Source: CBDFMR01 sp965249765
GTDB lineage: Bacteria; Bacteroidota; Bacteroidia; Chitinophagales; Saprospiraceae
Reading direction: 5' to 3'
Assembly: GCA_965249765.1 (NCBI GenBank)
Contig: CBDFMR010000005.1
Coordinates: 744,001 to 808,000 of the forward strand
Length of the DNA stretch: 64,000 bases
Positions within the stretch are counted from its first letter, which is position 1, and every line of letters starts with the position of its first letter. Shown in pieces: positions 26,161-34,900 of the stretch. The notes under the pieces are model-generated. The model did not search any database, had not been told where the DNA came from, and worked only from the letters and a program-made list of their open reading frames with translations. The position numbers and the translations under genes were made by a program.

Positions 26161-26579
26161 GTGATACTCTTTTCTTTAAGAACACAAAGGTACTATCTGG
26201 CGAAGTAAATAATTTAGTAATCCGTATACTCCATTATATTCACATTGCGATATGATGAAACGAGCATGATATTTATTAATGGGGACCTCTATATACCCCA
26301 TTCACTAGTTGAACAAAATCCCAGTGAGATTTCTAATTAATTTTTTTGACTTCATACTTCGTTAAATTTCAGTCGAATAGCAAAGGCTATGTTCCCTCAA
26401 TTTGCCTTGTCTAAAGCCAAAATAATTTAATTTCAACTTAATTCAGTAGTAAATAGAGGTACCCTAATCATAATTCACACGCAAGGGCATGATTAAAAAA
26501 TATTGTGCGAGAGCACAGCGGTTACATCTGTGCGTAAAATTTTCTGCATTATGCGAAGTTGCGGAAAAATATTAAACAT
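26161..26579. other. Intergenic region without a recognisable gene
   Basis: About 420 A+T-rich bases between divergent genes. Apart from the -7 element on the minus strand, one small hairpin is visible (GCACAG, 9-base loop, CTGTGC, 26513-26533) shortly before the alkyltransferase-like gene, where it could lie in the leader RNA. I see no ORF, tRNA or known riboswitch. Confidence 0.5.
26185..26192 (-). promoter_or_regulatory. Candidate Bacteroidota -7 element before the TrpF-like gene
   Basis: On the minus strand this reads TACCTTTG, matching the Bacteroidota -7 consensus TAnnTTTG, 25 bases before the start codon at 26160. No convincing -33 TTG was seen at the expected distance. The same octamer precedes secA in this window. 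Confidence 0.45.
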
Positions 26580-26906
26580 ATGAAAGAGACTGAGAAAACA
26601 TATTTTGACCGAGTACACGAGGTGACACTTAGTATTCCATATGGGCGGGTATCTACTTATGGCGCTATCGCTGATTACTTGGCACTAGGGTCCGCTCGAA
26701 TGGTAGGATGGGCACTCAATCACAGTCATCATATTTCCATTCCCGCTCACCGTGTTGTCAATAGGAAGGGAGAGCTCAGTGGAAGAAACCAGTTTCCCAC
26801 ACCTACAATGATGCAGGAGTTGCTGGAAAATGAGGGTATAGAAATAAGTAACAATCAGGTTCAAAATTTTGAAAACCTATTCTGGCACCCTGCAGATGAG
26901 CACTAA
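26580..26906 (+). CDS. Alkyltransferase-like (ATL) protein, MGMT family without active cysteine
   Basis: A 108-residue MGMT-domain DNA-binding protein. The active-site PCHRV motif reads PAHRV (residues 55-59): the methyl-accepting Cys is Ala56. The helix-turn-helix (GRVSTYGAIADYLALGSARMVGWAL) and the NRKGELSGR loop are kept. ATL proteins bind O6-alkylguanine without repairing it and hand it to nucleotide excision repair; E. coli Atl has PWHR. ATG at 26580 is preferred over TTG at 26559. The 3' end overlaps the next gene by 11 bases. Confidence 0.85.
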   Translation: MKETEKTYFDRVHEVTLSIPYGRVSTYGAIADYLALGSARMVGWALNHSHHISIPAHRVVNRKGELSGRNQFPTPTMMQELLENEGIEISNNQVQNFENLFWHPADEH

Positions 26907-27609
26907 GATCCACCTTATATCCGGTCCCAGAAATTTATCGACCGCCTTGATGTATTCTTTTGAAAACAGGATAGATACAGACGCCATAGACGAACCATTC
27001 TATGCATACTACCTCCGAAAAACGAATGTTGACCACCCCGGAAAAGAAGTTACATTAAAGGCACAATCCCATGACCCGTCCGTAGTAAGGAAGCAACTGG
27101 ACGTCTTCACATCCCCATATCTCTTTATTAAGAACATGGCTCATCATATGGTTGATCTAGATTGGGGATTTATCCTGCCGTGGAAAAACATCCTCTTGAT
27201 ACGCCACCCCCGACAACTTATAGCATCGTTTGCGCAAGTAATAGAAAATCCAACGATGCAGGATATAGGCTTAAAACTAGAGGTTGATATATTGGAATAC
27301 CTGATTAAGCAGAAAACACATCCTGTTGTGATAGATTCTGGAGAAATTCTTAATGACCCTGAGTCTGTCTTAAAACAACTTTGTATAGCACTTGACATTC
27401 CGTTCTCAGAAAGAATGCTGACATGGAATGCCGGCTCTCGAAAAGTAGATGGTGTGTGGGCTCCCTATTGGTACAAGAATGTACACCTATCTACTGGTTT
27501 CTATAAACAGAAATCCAGCACGCGCGAATTTCCGACTAGATTAATGCCCCTCTTGGAAGAGGCAATAGTTTGCTATGATAGATTATTAAACTATACAATA
27601 ACAGCGTAG
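26896..27609 (+). CDS. Sulfotransferase-like nucleotide-binding protein
   Basis: A 237-residue P-loop protein starting at ATG 26896 inside the ATL gene; an in-frame earlier ATG at 26869 is less likely. The N-terminal LISGPRNLSTALMYSFENR resembles a 5'-phosphosulfate loop, and LLIRHPRQLIASFAQ the 3'-phosphate motif. The C-terminus WNAGSRKVDGVWAPYWYKNVH is characteristic of a sulfotransferase-like group often linked, by adjacency or fusion, to branched-chain aminotransferase-like proteins. In agreement, the broken class IV aminotransferase gene begins 5 bases after its stop. Substrate unknown. Confidence 0.7.
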   Translation: MSTKIHLISGPRNLSTALMYSFENRIDTDAIDEPFYAYYLRKTNVDHPGKEVTLKAQSHDPSVVRKQLDVFTSPYLFIKNMAHHMVDLDWGFILPWKNILLIRHPRQLIASFAQVIENPTMQDIGLKLEVDILEYLIKQKTHPVVIDSGEILNDPESVLKQLCIALDIPFSERMLTWNAGSRKVDGVWAPYWYKNVHLSTGFYKQKSSTREFPTRLMPLLEEAIVCYDRLLNYTITA

Positions 27610-27613
27610 AGAT

Positions 27614-27718
27614 ATGTTACAAAGATTTGATCCTCGAAATAAAGACATCAAAATTTGAGTCGGTGACCGCCTTTACGATAGGGACGATGCCAAAGTTTCT
27701 ACTTTTCATAGGATCTTG
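27614..27718 (+). pseudogene. 5' fragment of class IV aminotransferase gene, cut by the island
   Basis: Reading from ATG 27614 gives MLQRFDPRNKDIKI, a TGA stop (27656-27658), then VGDRLYDRDDAKVSTF. This matches the N-terminus of class IV aminotransferases of the type NKDIxVWVGG...PRDEAKVSVFDS, so the TGA probably replaces a Trp TGG. Homology ends at about 27718, exactly where the island's terminal repeat begins. The frame resumes 7.4 kb later at 35115 (RVYNGGVFLFEKHLDRLF). About 11-13 codons between the two pieces are missing. It follows the sulfotransferase-like gene by 4 bases and would have been third in that operon. Confidence 0.75.
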
Positions 27719-27727
27719 TGTTACCTA
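27719..27727 (+). repeat. Left terminal inverted repeat of the island
   Basis: TGTTACCTA, the exact inverse complement of 35107-35115. It lies at the point where homology to the aminotransferase ends. Nine bases could occur by chance, but the coincidence with both gene-break points argues for a real boundary. Confidence 0.55.
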
Positions 27728-27787
27728 CTGGCACTCCTTTTCTTGTACTCAAATATATTCATTTACTCATTTGTTTTTGGGTTGGCA

Positions 27788-27851
27788 GACATACTCTTTG
27801 GCAAGTTTGGCTTTGTGCAGTGGCTTGGAGCGACTTGCCAATGTGTATGGC
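27788..27851. repeat. Subterminal inverted repeat at the left end of the island
   Basis: GACATACTCTTTGGCAAGT (27788-27806) is the imperfect inverse (16 of 19) of ACTTGCCAATGTGTATGGC (27833-27851), with a 26-base loop. The right arm abuts the TAA stop of the YhcG gene at 27852-27854. A third copy of the 19-mer lies at 28919-28937. Confidence 0.6.
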
Positions 27852-28880
27852 TTAGCGTTGGTTTTTTATCCATTGTTTTAATTCTTCTTTGCTTGGTAAT
27901 GCAGTTTTATACTTGCTTGCAAAAATCTGTTCGTTATTTTCCGATAATGTGTATTCTACTATGGCTTCGCTCTTGTTTTGACAAAGGATTATTCCAATAG
28001 TCGGGTTTTCTTCTTCCATTCTAATTTCTCGGTCATAGTAGTTCACATACATTTGCATTTGACCTATATCTTGGTGTTTTAGCTTGCCAATTTTCAAGTC
28101 AATTAGAACAAAGCATCTTAAGATCCGGTGATAGAACACAAGGTCTATTCTAAAATGTTGCTCATCGAAGCTTATACGCTTTTGTCGTGCTACGAAGCTG
28201 AATCCTGTACCCAATTCGAGAAGGAAATTACCCAATTTGTCTATCAATTCCTGTTCTAAAGCGCTTTCGGAATAATCGGATTTTTCTGGTAGTCCGAGAA
28301 ATTCCAATATGTAGGGATCTTTTATAGCATCTTGTGGCTTGTTGATAAGCAAACCTTTCTCGGAAAGTTCTTTTACCTTGTCCTTGTCTCTACTTAGAAC
28401 AAGTCGTGTATAAAGGGCAGAGTCGTATTGTCTATTTAGTTCTCGTACACTCCAGTTATTCTTTTGAGCTTCTATTTCATAAAATTTTCGTTCATCTTTG
28501 TCATCTATCCGCATTAGCTTTATGTAATGTGACCAACTCAACGAGAATTTGGCAGACGATGTCTAACCTTTTGAAGATTCGTCAGACAGTGTCTGACCTT
28601 TTTGATATGAGAGATAAAAGGATTTCATTTGTTTGAGGTTAGTGGTTGAAAACCCCTTTCCAAACTCCTTGGTCAGCATTTCCGAAAGTCTTTTGAGTAT
28701 CTGCTTGCCATATTCTGCTCGTTCTTTACCCTGCTGTTCTTCTTCCACGATTTGCTTGCCTATTTCAAAGTAAGTCAGCACCATTGTTTGGTTTACGGTA
28801 CGGACTACCTGTTGACGGACCGTGCGGAGTAACTCGGCTATATTATTGTAGAAATTGGTATTTGAAAGTTTTTTGGTCAT
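27852..28880 (-). pseudogene. yhcG: YhcG-family (DUF1016) PD-(D/E)XK nuclease gene with in-frame TAG
   Basis: The N-terminal part (28880-28566, 105 residues) is a DUF1016 N-domain: RTVRQQVVRTVNQTMVLTYFEIGKQIVEEEQQG...YGKQILKRLSEMLTKEFGKGFSTTNLKQMKSFY. The C-terminal part, in the same frame (SWSHYIKLMRI...FRIDLVFYHRILRCFVLIDLKIGKLKHQDIGQMQMYV), has the nuclease core: Asp in RIDLVFYH and D-L-K in LIDLKIG. A single TAG at 28563-28565 separates them. The stretch after it, TSSAKFSLSW, is still coding-like, and TAG may come from CAG (KGQT is repeated just before). Total is about 342 codons, family-like. It is dead unless TAG is read through; a TTG at 28541 could start the nuclease half alone. Confidence 0.85.
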
Positions 28881-28918
28881 AAGTTCGTTGCTTCTTTTTA
28901 ATTAACTGTTTTGGAGTG

Positions 28919-28937
28919 ACTTGCCAATGTGTAAGGC
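28919..28937 (+). repeat. Second direct copy of the island 19-bp repeat
   Basis: ACTTGCCAATGTGTAAGGC, 18 of 19 identical to 27833-27851. Homology extends leftwards (GGAGTG versus GGAGCG). It lies against the TAG stop of the DUF5131 pseudogene, just as the first copy lies against the stop of the YhcG gene. Confidence 0.65.
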
Positions 28938-29677
28938 TATGCCTGGGCTGGTTCAAAATACTCCTTGATTTGTTCGGGATAGTTTTGATAGATTTCTCCG
29001 TTGAGTTCTATGCCGTTTGATTTTTTACTTCTTCTTACTCCATCAGTCCCCCAAGTTCCCCATTGTTTGAAGAAGAAGGCAGAACCTTGTTTTTCACATT
29101 GTTTTTTAACATTAACAGCCCATTCTTTTTTCATTGGTCTGGCTTTATGTCCACTTTCCCCACCTACAATAACCCAATGAATATCTTTTAAATTTAGCTT
29201 GCCCACATCTTCCAATAATGGTTCTACTGAAAGAAATCTGATTGTTGCATCTATTTCTCTTAGGTAATCAATTCTGTTAGTCGTTTTCTTGCTTTCTACC
29301 GTTACACCAAGCCACACATTTTTGGGCAGCTTTTTATTTTTGAAATACTTTGCCATATTTTTTTCTCGCTTGGTAAGTATTTGATAGGTGTGCTGTGGCA
29401 TTTATCACATCAAATATTTCATCGAGATATTTGTAGGGCATTTCTTCGTGAAAAAGATCGCTCATTGAATTGACAAAATACTTGGTGCTTCTTTTTGGAT
29501 AGTGGTTGTTTTAACCTTGTCGGCATTAAAGTAAACTCAAAGCCATTTTCATAACCTGGTGTTCCCATTGCTTGCAAGCGTTTTGTCATAGCAATTTCTA
29601 CAACCTGTTGTTACCTTGTTGCACCCTGTGGTGGGATTCCACGTTTGTTCTGTCCATTCGATTCTTGATTGGCTCAT
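28937..29677 (-). pseudogene. DUF5131 (phage Gp37/Gp68-like) gene, multiply frameshifted
   Basis: The intact C-terminal half (29401-28937) reads PQHTYQILTKREKNM...NVWLGVTVESKK...IRFLSVEPLLED...WVIVGGESGHKARPMKKEW...FFKQWGTWG, the DUF5131 signature. The N-terminal half is present but scattered over frames. ATG 29677 starts MSQSRIEWTEQTWNPTTGC with the C-x6-C-x2-C cluster (GCNKVTTGCRNCY). Next come MTKRLQAMG...YENGFEFTL in another frame and STKYFVNSMSDLFHEEMPYKYLDE in a third. At least three indels are needed. The ATGA overlap with the BRO gene shows original coupling. The family is predicted to be radical-SAM-like from its Cys cluster. Confidence 0.85.
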
Positions 29678-30528
29678 TCTTTATCTATCTGTTTTGCATC
29701 ATCGCCTTTATCTAACCTTGTTTGGGCATTTTTTGCTGATACAATCTTTTGTCCAGTTTGTCCTTCTATTTCTTTTCGTGTATTGCCGGCAATTTCTCCG
29801 CCTTTATGGGCTACTTTTTTGTTTTGCTGAAAGGTTTTGGGTTTTTTCTTCTTGGATATTTCGGTAGTTGTTGCTTCTGCGAGCATATTGAGTACTAATT
29901 CCAGATTACTCATATTGTCTCTCAGGTTTTCTTTTTTCAGGCTTTTGAGTTTCTTGTAATTTTTGACTGAGAGCCCTGTCCACGCTTTGGTTATTTCATC
30001 GGTGAGTATAGCATATTCCAACCCCTTTTTTACGCCACGTTCGTCCCATTCATCAGTAAGTTCTTTGCGTACTTCTATACTTTTTAGCCGTTGGTTTATC
30101 CACTCTTTGGAATACCCTTTTTTTAAGTAGGTTTCCATAGCACGGTCAAAGGCCAGTTCAGGGTCTTGGGTTTCATCTATACGCTCTGCACCTACTTTGG
30201 CAAGCCAGCGTTTAAAGGGTTCTGCTTTTGGCGAAGGTATGGATTGGATTAGCCGTAAAAGCTGTGGTGTATCCGCTACATCGGTTATTCTCATTTTGCC
30301 GTCAGTGGCAATCATTTTCAACTGTCCGATATTTTCGGACAGTTCACTTCCTTCGTCAATGAGCTTCTTTTTTAGGTCGCTCCAATATTTTCTGGGACGT
30401 GGATTATCCGCTAGTATAGCTATTACATCAATAATAGAAAAATACCATTTTTCTTGCTCGTCATCCCAGTGAGTACGCACGCTGCTGTTTTGGAAGAGTT
30501 GTATGTTTTTGCTGGTCATTGGTATCAT
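29674..30528 (-). CDS. BRO-family (Bro-N) protein
   Basis: A 284-residue intact protein. The Bro-N domain begins at about residue 8 (IQLFQNSSVRTHWDDEQEKWYFSIIDVIAILADNPRPRKYWSDLKKKL) and includes LKMIATDGKMRITDVADTPQLLRLIQSIPSPKAEPFKRWLAKVG. The remainder, with YSKEWINQRLKSIEVRKELTDEWDERGVKKGLEYAILTDEI, is the conserved C-terminal region seen in chromosomal BRO/antirepressor homologues. Bro-N proteins bind DNA and are common in phages and defence loci. It overlaps its upstream neighbour by 4 bases and the DUF5131 pseudogene by 4. Start could be residue 4 (MTSKN). Function here unknown. Confidence 0.82.
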   Translation of the reverse strand: MIPMTSKNIQLFQNSSVRTHWDDEQEKWYFSIIDVIAILADNPRPRKYWSDLKKKLIDEGSELSENIGQLKMIATDGKMRITDVADTPQLLRLIQSIPSPKAEPFKRWLAKVGAERIDETQDPELAFDRAMETYLKKGYSKEWINQRLKSIEVRKELTDEWDERGVKKGLEYAILTDEITKAWTGLSVKNYKKLKSLKKENLRDNMSNLELVLNMLAEATTTEISKKKKPKTFQQNKKVAHKGGEIAGNTRKEIEGQTGQKIVSAKNAQTRLDKGDDAKQIDKE

Positions 30529-31283
30529 TGATTTTGACTTCCGAATACTTTCCCTACCAAATCATTATTTGGCATAACTGGACTTGAGTCTCCCTTTAAA
30601 AGGCCTGTATCTGCTCTACTAAATAAGGATTTAAGAATCAAATTTCTCTCTTCTTTCTCAATAGCAGAATCATTCAGTAATGACAAATACACATAAGTAA
30701 GTTGTTCTCTTTCTTCTGCGTCTCTCTGCAAGTGAAATGCACTAAAGGCTATTTTATAAAACACCCTTATACCATATGCCAGAAAAGAAATAAATGTTAC
30801 ATAAATTACGGACCACTTAATAGCTGTTCCTACATCTCCATTTGCAAAACTCTCTATCATACCATCAGGTGTTTTCCAAAGTAGAAAATAAAGTGTGATA
30901 ATTCCAATTGCTACAAGACCCATTAACCATCTAATTGCAATCCAACCTTCTTTTTTTAGATCAGTAGCTCTTGTGTTCCAATATTCTGCTGGCTTTTTTA
31001 AACGTAAAAGTTCTTCGTAGGTATGTTCTAAGTTTTCAATTTTTGTTTTAAGCATAGTAAAATGCTGCTTAGATGCATCCAGTACTTGTGGTATACCATC
31101 TTCATACTTTTCCCATCCCTTGGTCTGTTGACTCAAAAATTTGTGAATGGAGGTAATACTTATGAACTTTTGCGAGAAATTTATTTTAGGATAATTTAAT
31201 GCTACTTCAACAGAATTGAACCAGTTCGCATCCGTGTATGAAGCAACAATTTTTCTTATTTCGGTTGTTGTCATAGTATTCAA
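30525..31283 (-). CDS. DUF6161-like membrane protein with two transmembrane segments
   Basis: A 252-residue protein. The first 110 residues are soluble and partly coiled coil (MLKTKIENLEHTYEELLRL). Two transmembrane helices follow, near residues 122-140 (LMGLVAIGIITLYFLLW) and 156-175 (SVIYVTFISFLAYGIRVFY). The cytoplasmic tail ends in LFSRADTGLLKGDSSPVMPNNDLV. This tail and layout fit the DUF6161 family as I remember it, so the name is tentative. ATGA overlaps link it to the LexA-like gene and the BRO gene. A membrane protein under SOS-like control could be an effector, as in phage-defence systems; that is inference. Confidence 0.65.
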   Translation of the reverse strand: MNTMTTTEIRKIVASYTDANWFNSVEVALNYPKINFSQKFISITSIHKFLSQQTKGWEKYEDGIPQVLDASKQHFTMLKTKIENLEHTYEELLRLKKPAEYWNTRATDLKKEGWIAIRWLMGLVAIGIITLYFLLWKTPDGMIESFANGDVGTAIKWSVIYVTFISFLAYGIRVFYKIAFSAFHLQRDAEEREQLTYVYLSLLNDSAIEKEERNLILKSLFSRADTGLLKGDSSPVMPNNDLVGKVFGSQNQ

Positions 31284-31888
31284 AAATTTATCACCCTTTC
31301 CACTACACCTTGAATTTTAAAATCTTCGGTAAGTATAATGGGTTGGTGTTTCTTATCTGTTGAATTGGGTTTAAGTATCACCATATCACCTTGGTGGTAG
31401 TATTCTTTTATGGTGGCTTCATTATCAATTAGAGCGACAACTCTTTTTCCATTCTCAGCAGATTGTTGTTGTCTAATCAATACCAAATCGCCATCGTTAA
31501 TACTGGCATTGTTCATTGAGGTGCCGGAAGCTCTAAGAATAAAATATCGCTCTCCATCTTTTAATAGCTTTTTGGATACCAGTATTTCTGCTTCTATATT
31601 CTCTACTGCCAGTATCGGCAACCCACAAGCTACATTACCCAATAAAGGAATCTTTACCGTTTGCTCTCTTTCTGTTTGCTGAGTGGCTTTGTTAGATAGT
31701 ATATATCGACCGTTTGGCTTCTTTTCCAAATAGCCCTTTTCTTCTAATGAAATAAGGATTTGCGAAGCCGAACGTGGTGATTTATAACCCAATAGAGCCA
31801 TTAACTTTCTTACACTTGGGAATGTGCCAACAGTGTTGAGCTCTGACCTGATTAACCGCAAAGTATGTATCTCTTTTGAAGAAAGCAT
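31280..31888 (-). CDS. LexA-like autocleaving repressor (S24 peptidase family)
   Basis: A 202-residue protein from ATG 31888 (TTG at 31894 is alternative). An N-terminal winged HTH (LSSKEIHTLRLIRSELNTVGTFPSVRKLMALLGYKSPRSASQILISLEEKGYL) precedes the S24 domain. The cleavage site is Cys88-Gly89 (NVACGLPI), catalytic Ser124 lies in ASGTSMNN and Lys161 in EATIKEYY, all three in place. It heads the minus-strand accessory operon and so should repress it until RecA-activated self-cleavage. No umuC/dinB partner is adjacent. Whether it is the cell's global LexA or an island-specific regulator cannot be decided; location favours the latter. Confidence 0.85.
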   Translation of the reverse strand: MLSSKEIHTLRLIRSELNTVGTFPSVRKLMALLGYKSPRSASQILISLEEKGYLEKKPNGRYILSNKATQQTEREQTVKIPLLGNVACGLPILAVENIEAEILVSKKLLKDGERYFILRASGTSMNNASINDGDLVLIRQQQSAENGKRVVALIDNEATIKEYYHQGDMVILKPNSTDKKHQPIILTEDFKIQGVVERVINF

Positions 31889-31909
31889 ACGCAAATATAC
31901 AAAACGTAT
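31887..31909. promoter_or_regulatory. Candidate operator for the LexA-like repressor
   Basis: Two dyads overlap just before the lexA-like ATG: ATAC-AAAAC-GTAT (31897-31909) and ATACG...CGTAT with 13 bases between (31887-31909). This is where an autoregulatory operator is expected. It does not match the proteobacterial CTG-N10-CAG box. The assignment is by position and symmetry only. Confidence 0.4.
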
Positions 31910-31925
31910 CTTTTGTGTGCAAGTC

Positions 31926-34900
31926 TTAACTATTCTCCACCACCTTTATCTCATCTTCCGTCAAGCCATACAATTCATACACCATTTGGTCTATTTCACG
32001 ATCTGTTTTGTCTATTTCTGATTTTAATTCATCTTTCTCTCTTTTTTTTCTTTAAAAAATTGTTCCACGCTGCTTCTTCATTTAGGGATAGTTACGATTT
32101 TCTGTTTTTTAATTCTTTGAGATTTTACATCGTAAATTCATATTTAAACCAGTTTTGCAATTTTCTGCTAACCTTTTCTAATCCAAATTTTGATTTTACA
32201 ATCGATGTAGGAATTTGTTTTTCTAATTTCTAAAGTTATTCGCATTTGCAACCAATAATTTTGTTTTGCTATCATTCGATATTTTTTTGAAAGGAATTTT
32301 TTGAAGAATTGAAGATTATTTACACTTATTTATCCGCCAGCCATATGTTTGTTCGGAAAACTTATATCTAAAAAACCAATTAATGAGTTTAGAATTAATA
32401 ATTAACTGTCCTTGATATAGGTTGATTTACCTGTTCATCCGCAAATACTATAAACACTTACTGCTGGGGCAATAAATTCCTTGATTATCTAAAGATGCTT
32501 CAATTATTTTTGTCATACCAGCAACCATAACTTATAGGTTTACAGAATAATGTTCGGCAACCTTCTGATAACTATTTCCAATTTATGTGATAAACGGCTT
32601 GATATAATCTTTCTTTCTGTACCTTGTTATGTTGTTAGTAAAAATATCTTTGGGTCAATACTCTGTTACGGTTTCTTTTTGAATCATCAGTTTGGGGTTT
32701 TCCCATCCGTCACACATTTGCATAGTTGGTAAATTGGGTTTTTTATTCCCTGTTCAAAACTTAAAGCGTCTTAATATGTTTTTTGATTTTTCAATTTTTG
32801 AAACTATTGAATCTTTCTTGAGTCTATAGAATCAAGACTTTTTAAATTAAGAAAGTATTAATTTTCTGTGAATACCAAATTAATTCAAATGCACCTTGCT
32901 CTGACAATTATTCGAGTTGTTTTTTGTTCTTTTTTTGCTGCTTTTTCTTTGAAATGGTGATTATTCTAGGATAGCATTTGCAAAATGTATCAGTAAAGAC
33001 GTTTACATTTGAATAGTCAATTACTTATAAAACCAAGTGTAGTTATTGCTAATCAATTCAAGTAAGTGTTTCGAGTATTTCGCACTTAAATATTTTTTCC
33101 AATTATAAATGATAAGCCAAGTATTGGTTATATATGAAACGCATTCCTTGCTCTATAAAGGGAATAAAAATGTCATAATTGCCAGATTTTGCACTCTCAA
33201 AGTTTTGATTCCAAAAATTAATTTGATTTTGTAAAATTTTATGTCTTGCATATCCTGAAATTTGAAACATATGGCGGATTCCCAATCACCACATCAAAGC
33301 CACCTTTGGCAAATATTTCAGGAAATTCCTGTTGCCAATTAAAGGCTTTGTCGCCTGCTACTTCGGGGTCGTCTATCAGGGAATTACCACATTTTATATT
33401 ATTGTTTAGGGTGGTCAGCTTTCTGCCTTTTTGTGCTGTGCGAAGCCATAGGGAGAGCTTGGCTATCTCTACACTTTCTTCGTTAATGTCAACTCCAAAA
33501 AGGTTGTTTTCAAGAATGGCGTTTTGCACTTCGGAAAATACTAATCCGTCACCTAATAGTTTGGCTTTTAGTTCGTCTATGTATTTGTGTTCTTTGATTA
33601 GAAATTCAAGAGCTTGGTTTAAGAATGCACCACTACCACAAGCAGGGTCACAAATTGTGAGTTGGAGTAGCCATTTTCTGTAAGTGTCCAACTTGTTTTG
33701 CAGGGCTGTAAGAGTGGCTTTCTTTCTGCCCTTGCGTTCTTTTTCGTAGTCGGTTTCCTGTATGCCGAGTTCGGTTTTCTTTTCTTCACAGAGTTTGCCT
33801 ACGGTATTGTCTACTATGTATTTGGTAATGTATTTTGGGGTGTAGAATACACCGTCCTTTTTACGCTTGCTCTTGCTTTTGTCAATTTCCGTTCCTTCTA
33901 ATTGGGCTTGGATATTTTCAATTTCGGTAAGCGAATGTTCAAAAATGTGTCCGAGTATGTTTACGCTTACTTCACTTTCAAAATCGTAGTTGCTCAGGTT
34001 GAGTGTATGCTTATAGAGGAGTTCATCGTCAATTTTTATGTTGTCCAGAATTTCATCCTGTGCGAATAGTCCACCATTGTAAGCGAAAATCTCGTATTTC
34101 TGTCCACGGTATCCCGTGTTCATATAGCCAAAGTACTTTTTGAATCGATCGTACAGTGGTTGGTATTCATCATACTTATCTCGAAGGTCCGTCCATTGGT
34201 TAACAATTTCTCTTATGGAGTTTGGCGGTAATAGCAATCTATCTTCGGCAAAAAATATAAACAGAAAACGGTCGAGCAGTTTTTGAGTTTTCTTAAATAG
34301 CGTAAGTTTATCGTATTGCGAATTGTTCTTTTGTATGCTATCGAAAATCTCATTTCGGAATTGCGAATAATCTTTGTAGAGTTTCTTGGTTACATTTTCT
34401 TCCTGGGTAAGCGATTCGTCTTTTATCTGTTTGGGAATTCCTTTGAGCAGGTTTTCAGCAGCAAGACACAAATACAGAACTTCAAAATCGGTCTTGTTTA
34501 GTTGAAAGAGATTGAATTCTTCAAAGTCCACTGCATTGTCAATATAGAAGCGTAGTTTTTCAAAGTTGGACGTAATTACATACACGCAATCGGACTGATT
34601 GTTCTTGTAGCCGAATGCTTGTGTTTCTACTTTGGCAAGGTCAACGGTGTTGGTTCCTTTCAGTTCGATTACAGCAAGAGCTTTGTCGTCTTGTAAAATT
34701 GCTCCGTCTGTTTTCTTCGCTCCTTTTAGGTTTTTGAGTTCGGTGGTTAGGTTGAAATTCGGAGTTGGGTTCTTTATATAACCAAGCACGTTAACAAATA
34801 GGTCAATTAGAAATTCGCCTTGATATTGTTCTTCTTTGGAGTTTCGTATGTTCTCCTGTATGGTTGGATTATGAAAGTGTGCCGTGTATTTATTCCAAGC

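Noticed and set aside
28541..28880. Treating the YhcG halves as two separate genes or as a frameshift
   Set aside because: Both halves are in the same frame with coding-like sequence across the join; a single TAG codon is the only break.
31280..31888. Naming the repressor as the cell's global SOS LexA
   Set aside because: It lies in a mobile island, has no dinB/umuC partner, and no matching operator was seen upstream of recA in this window.
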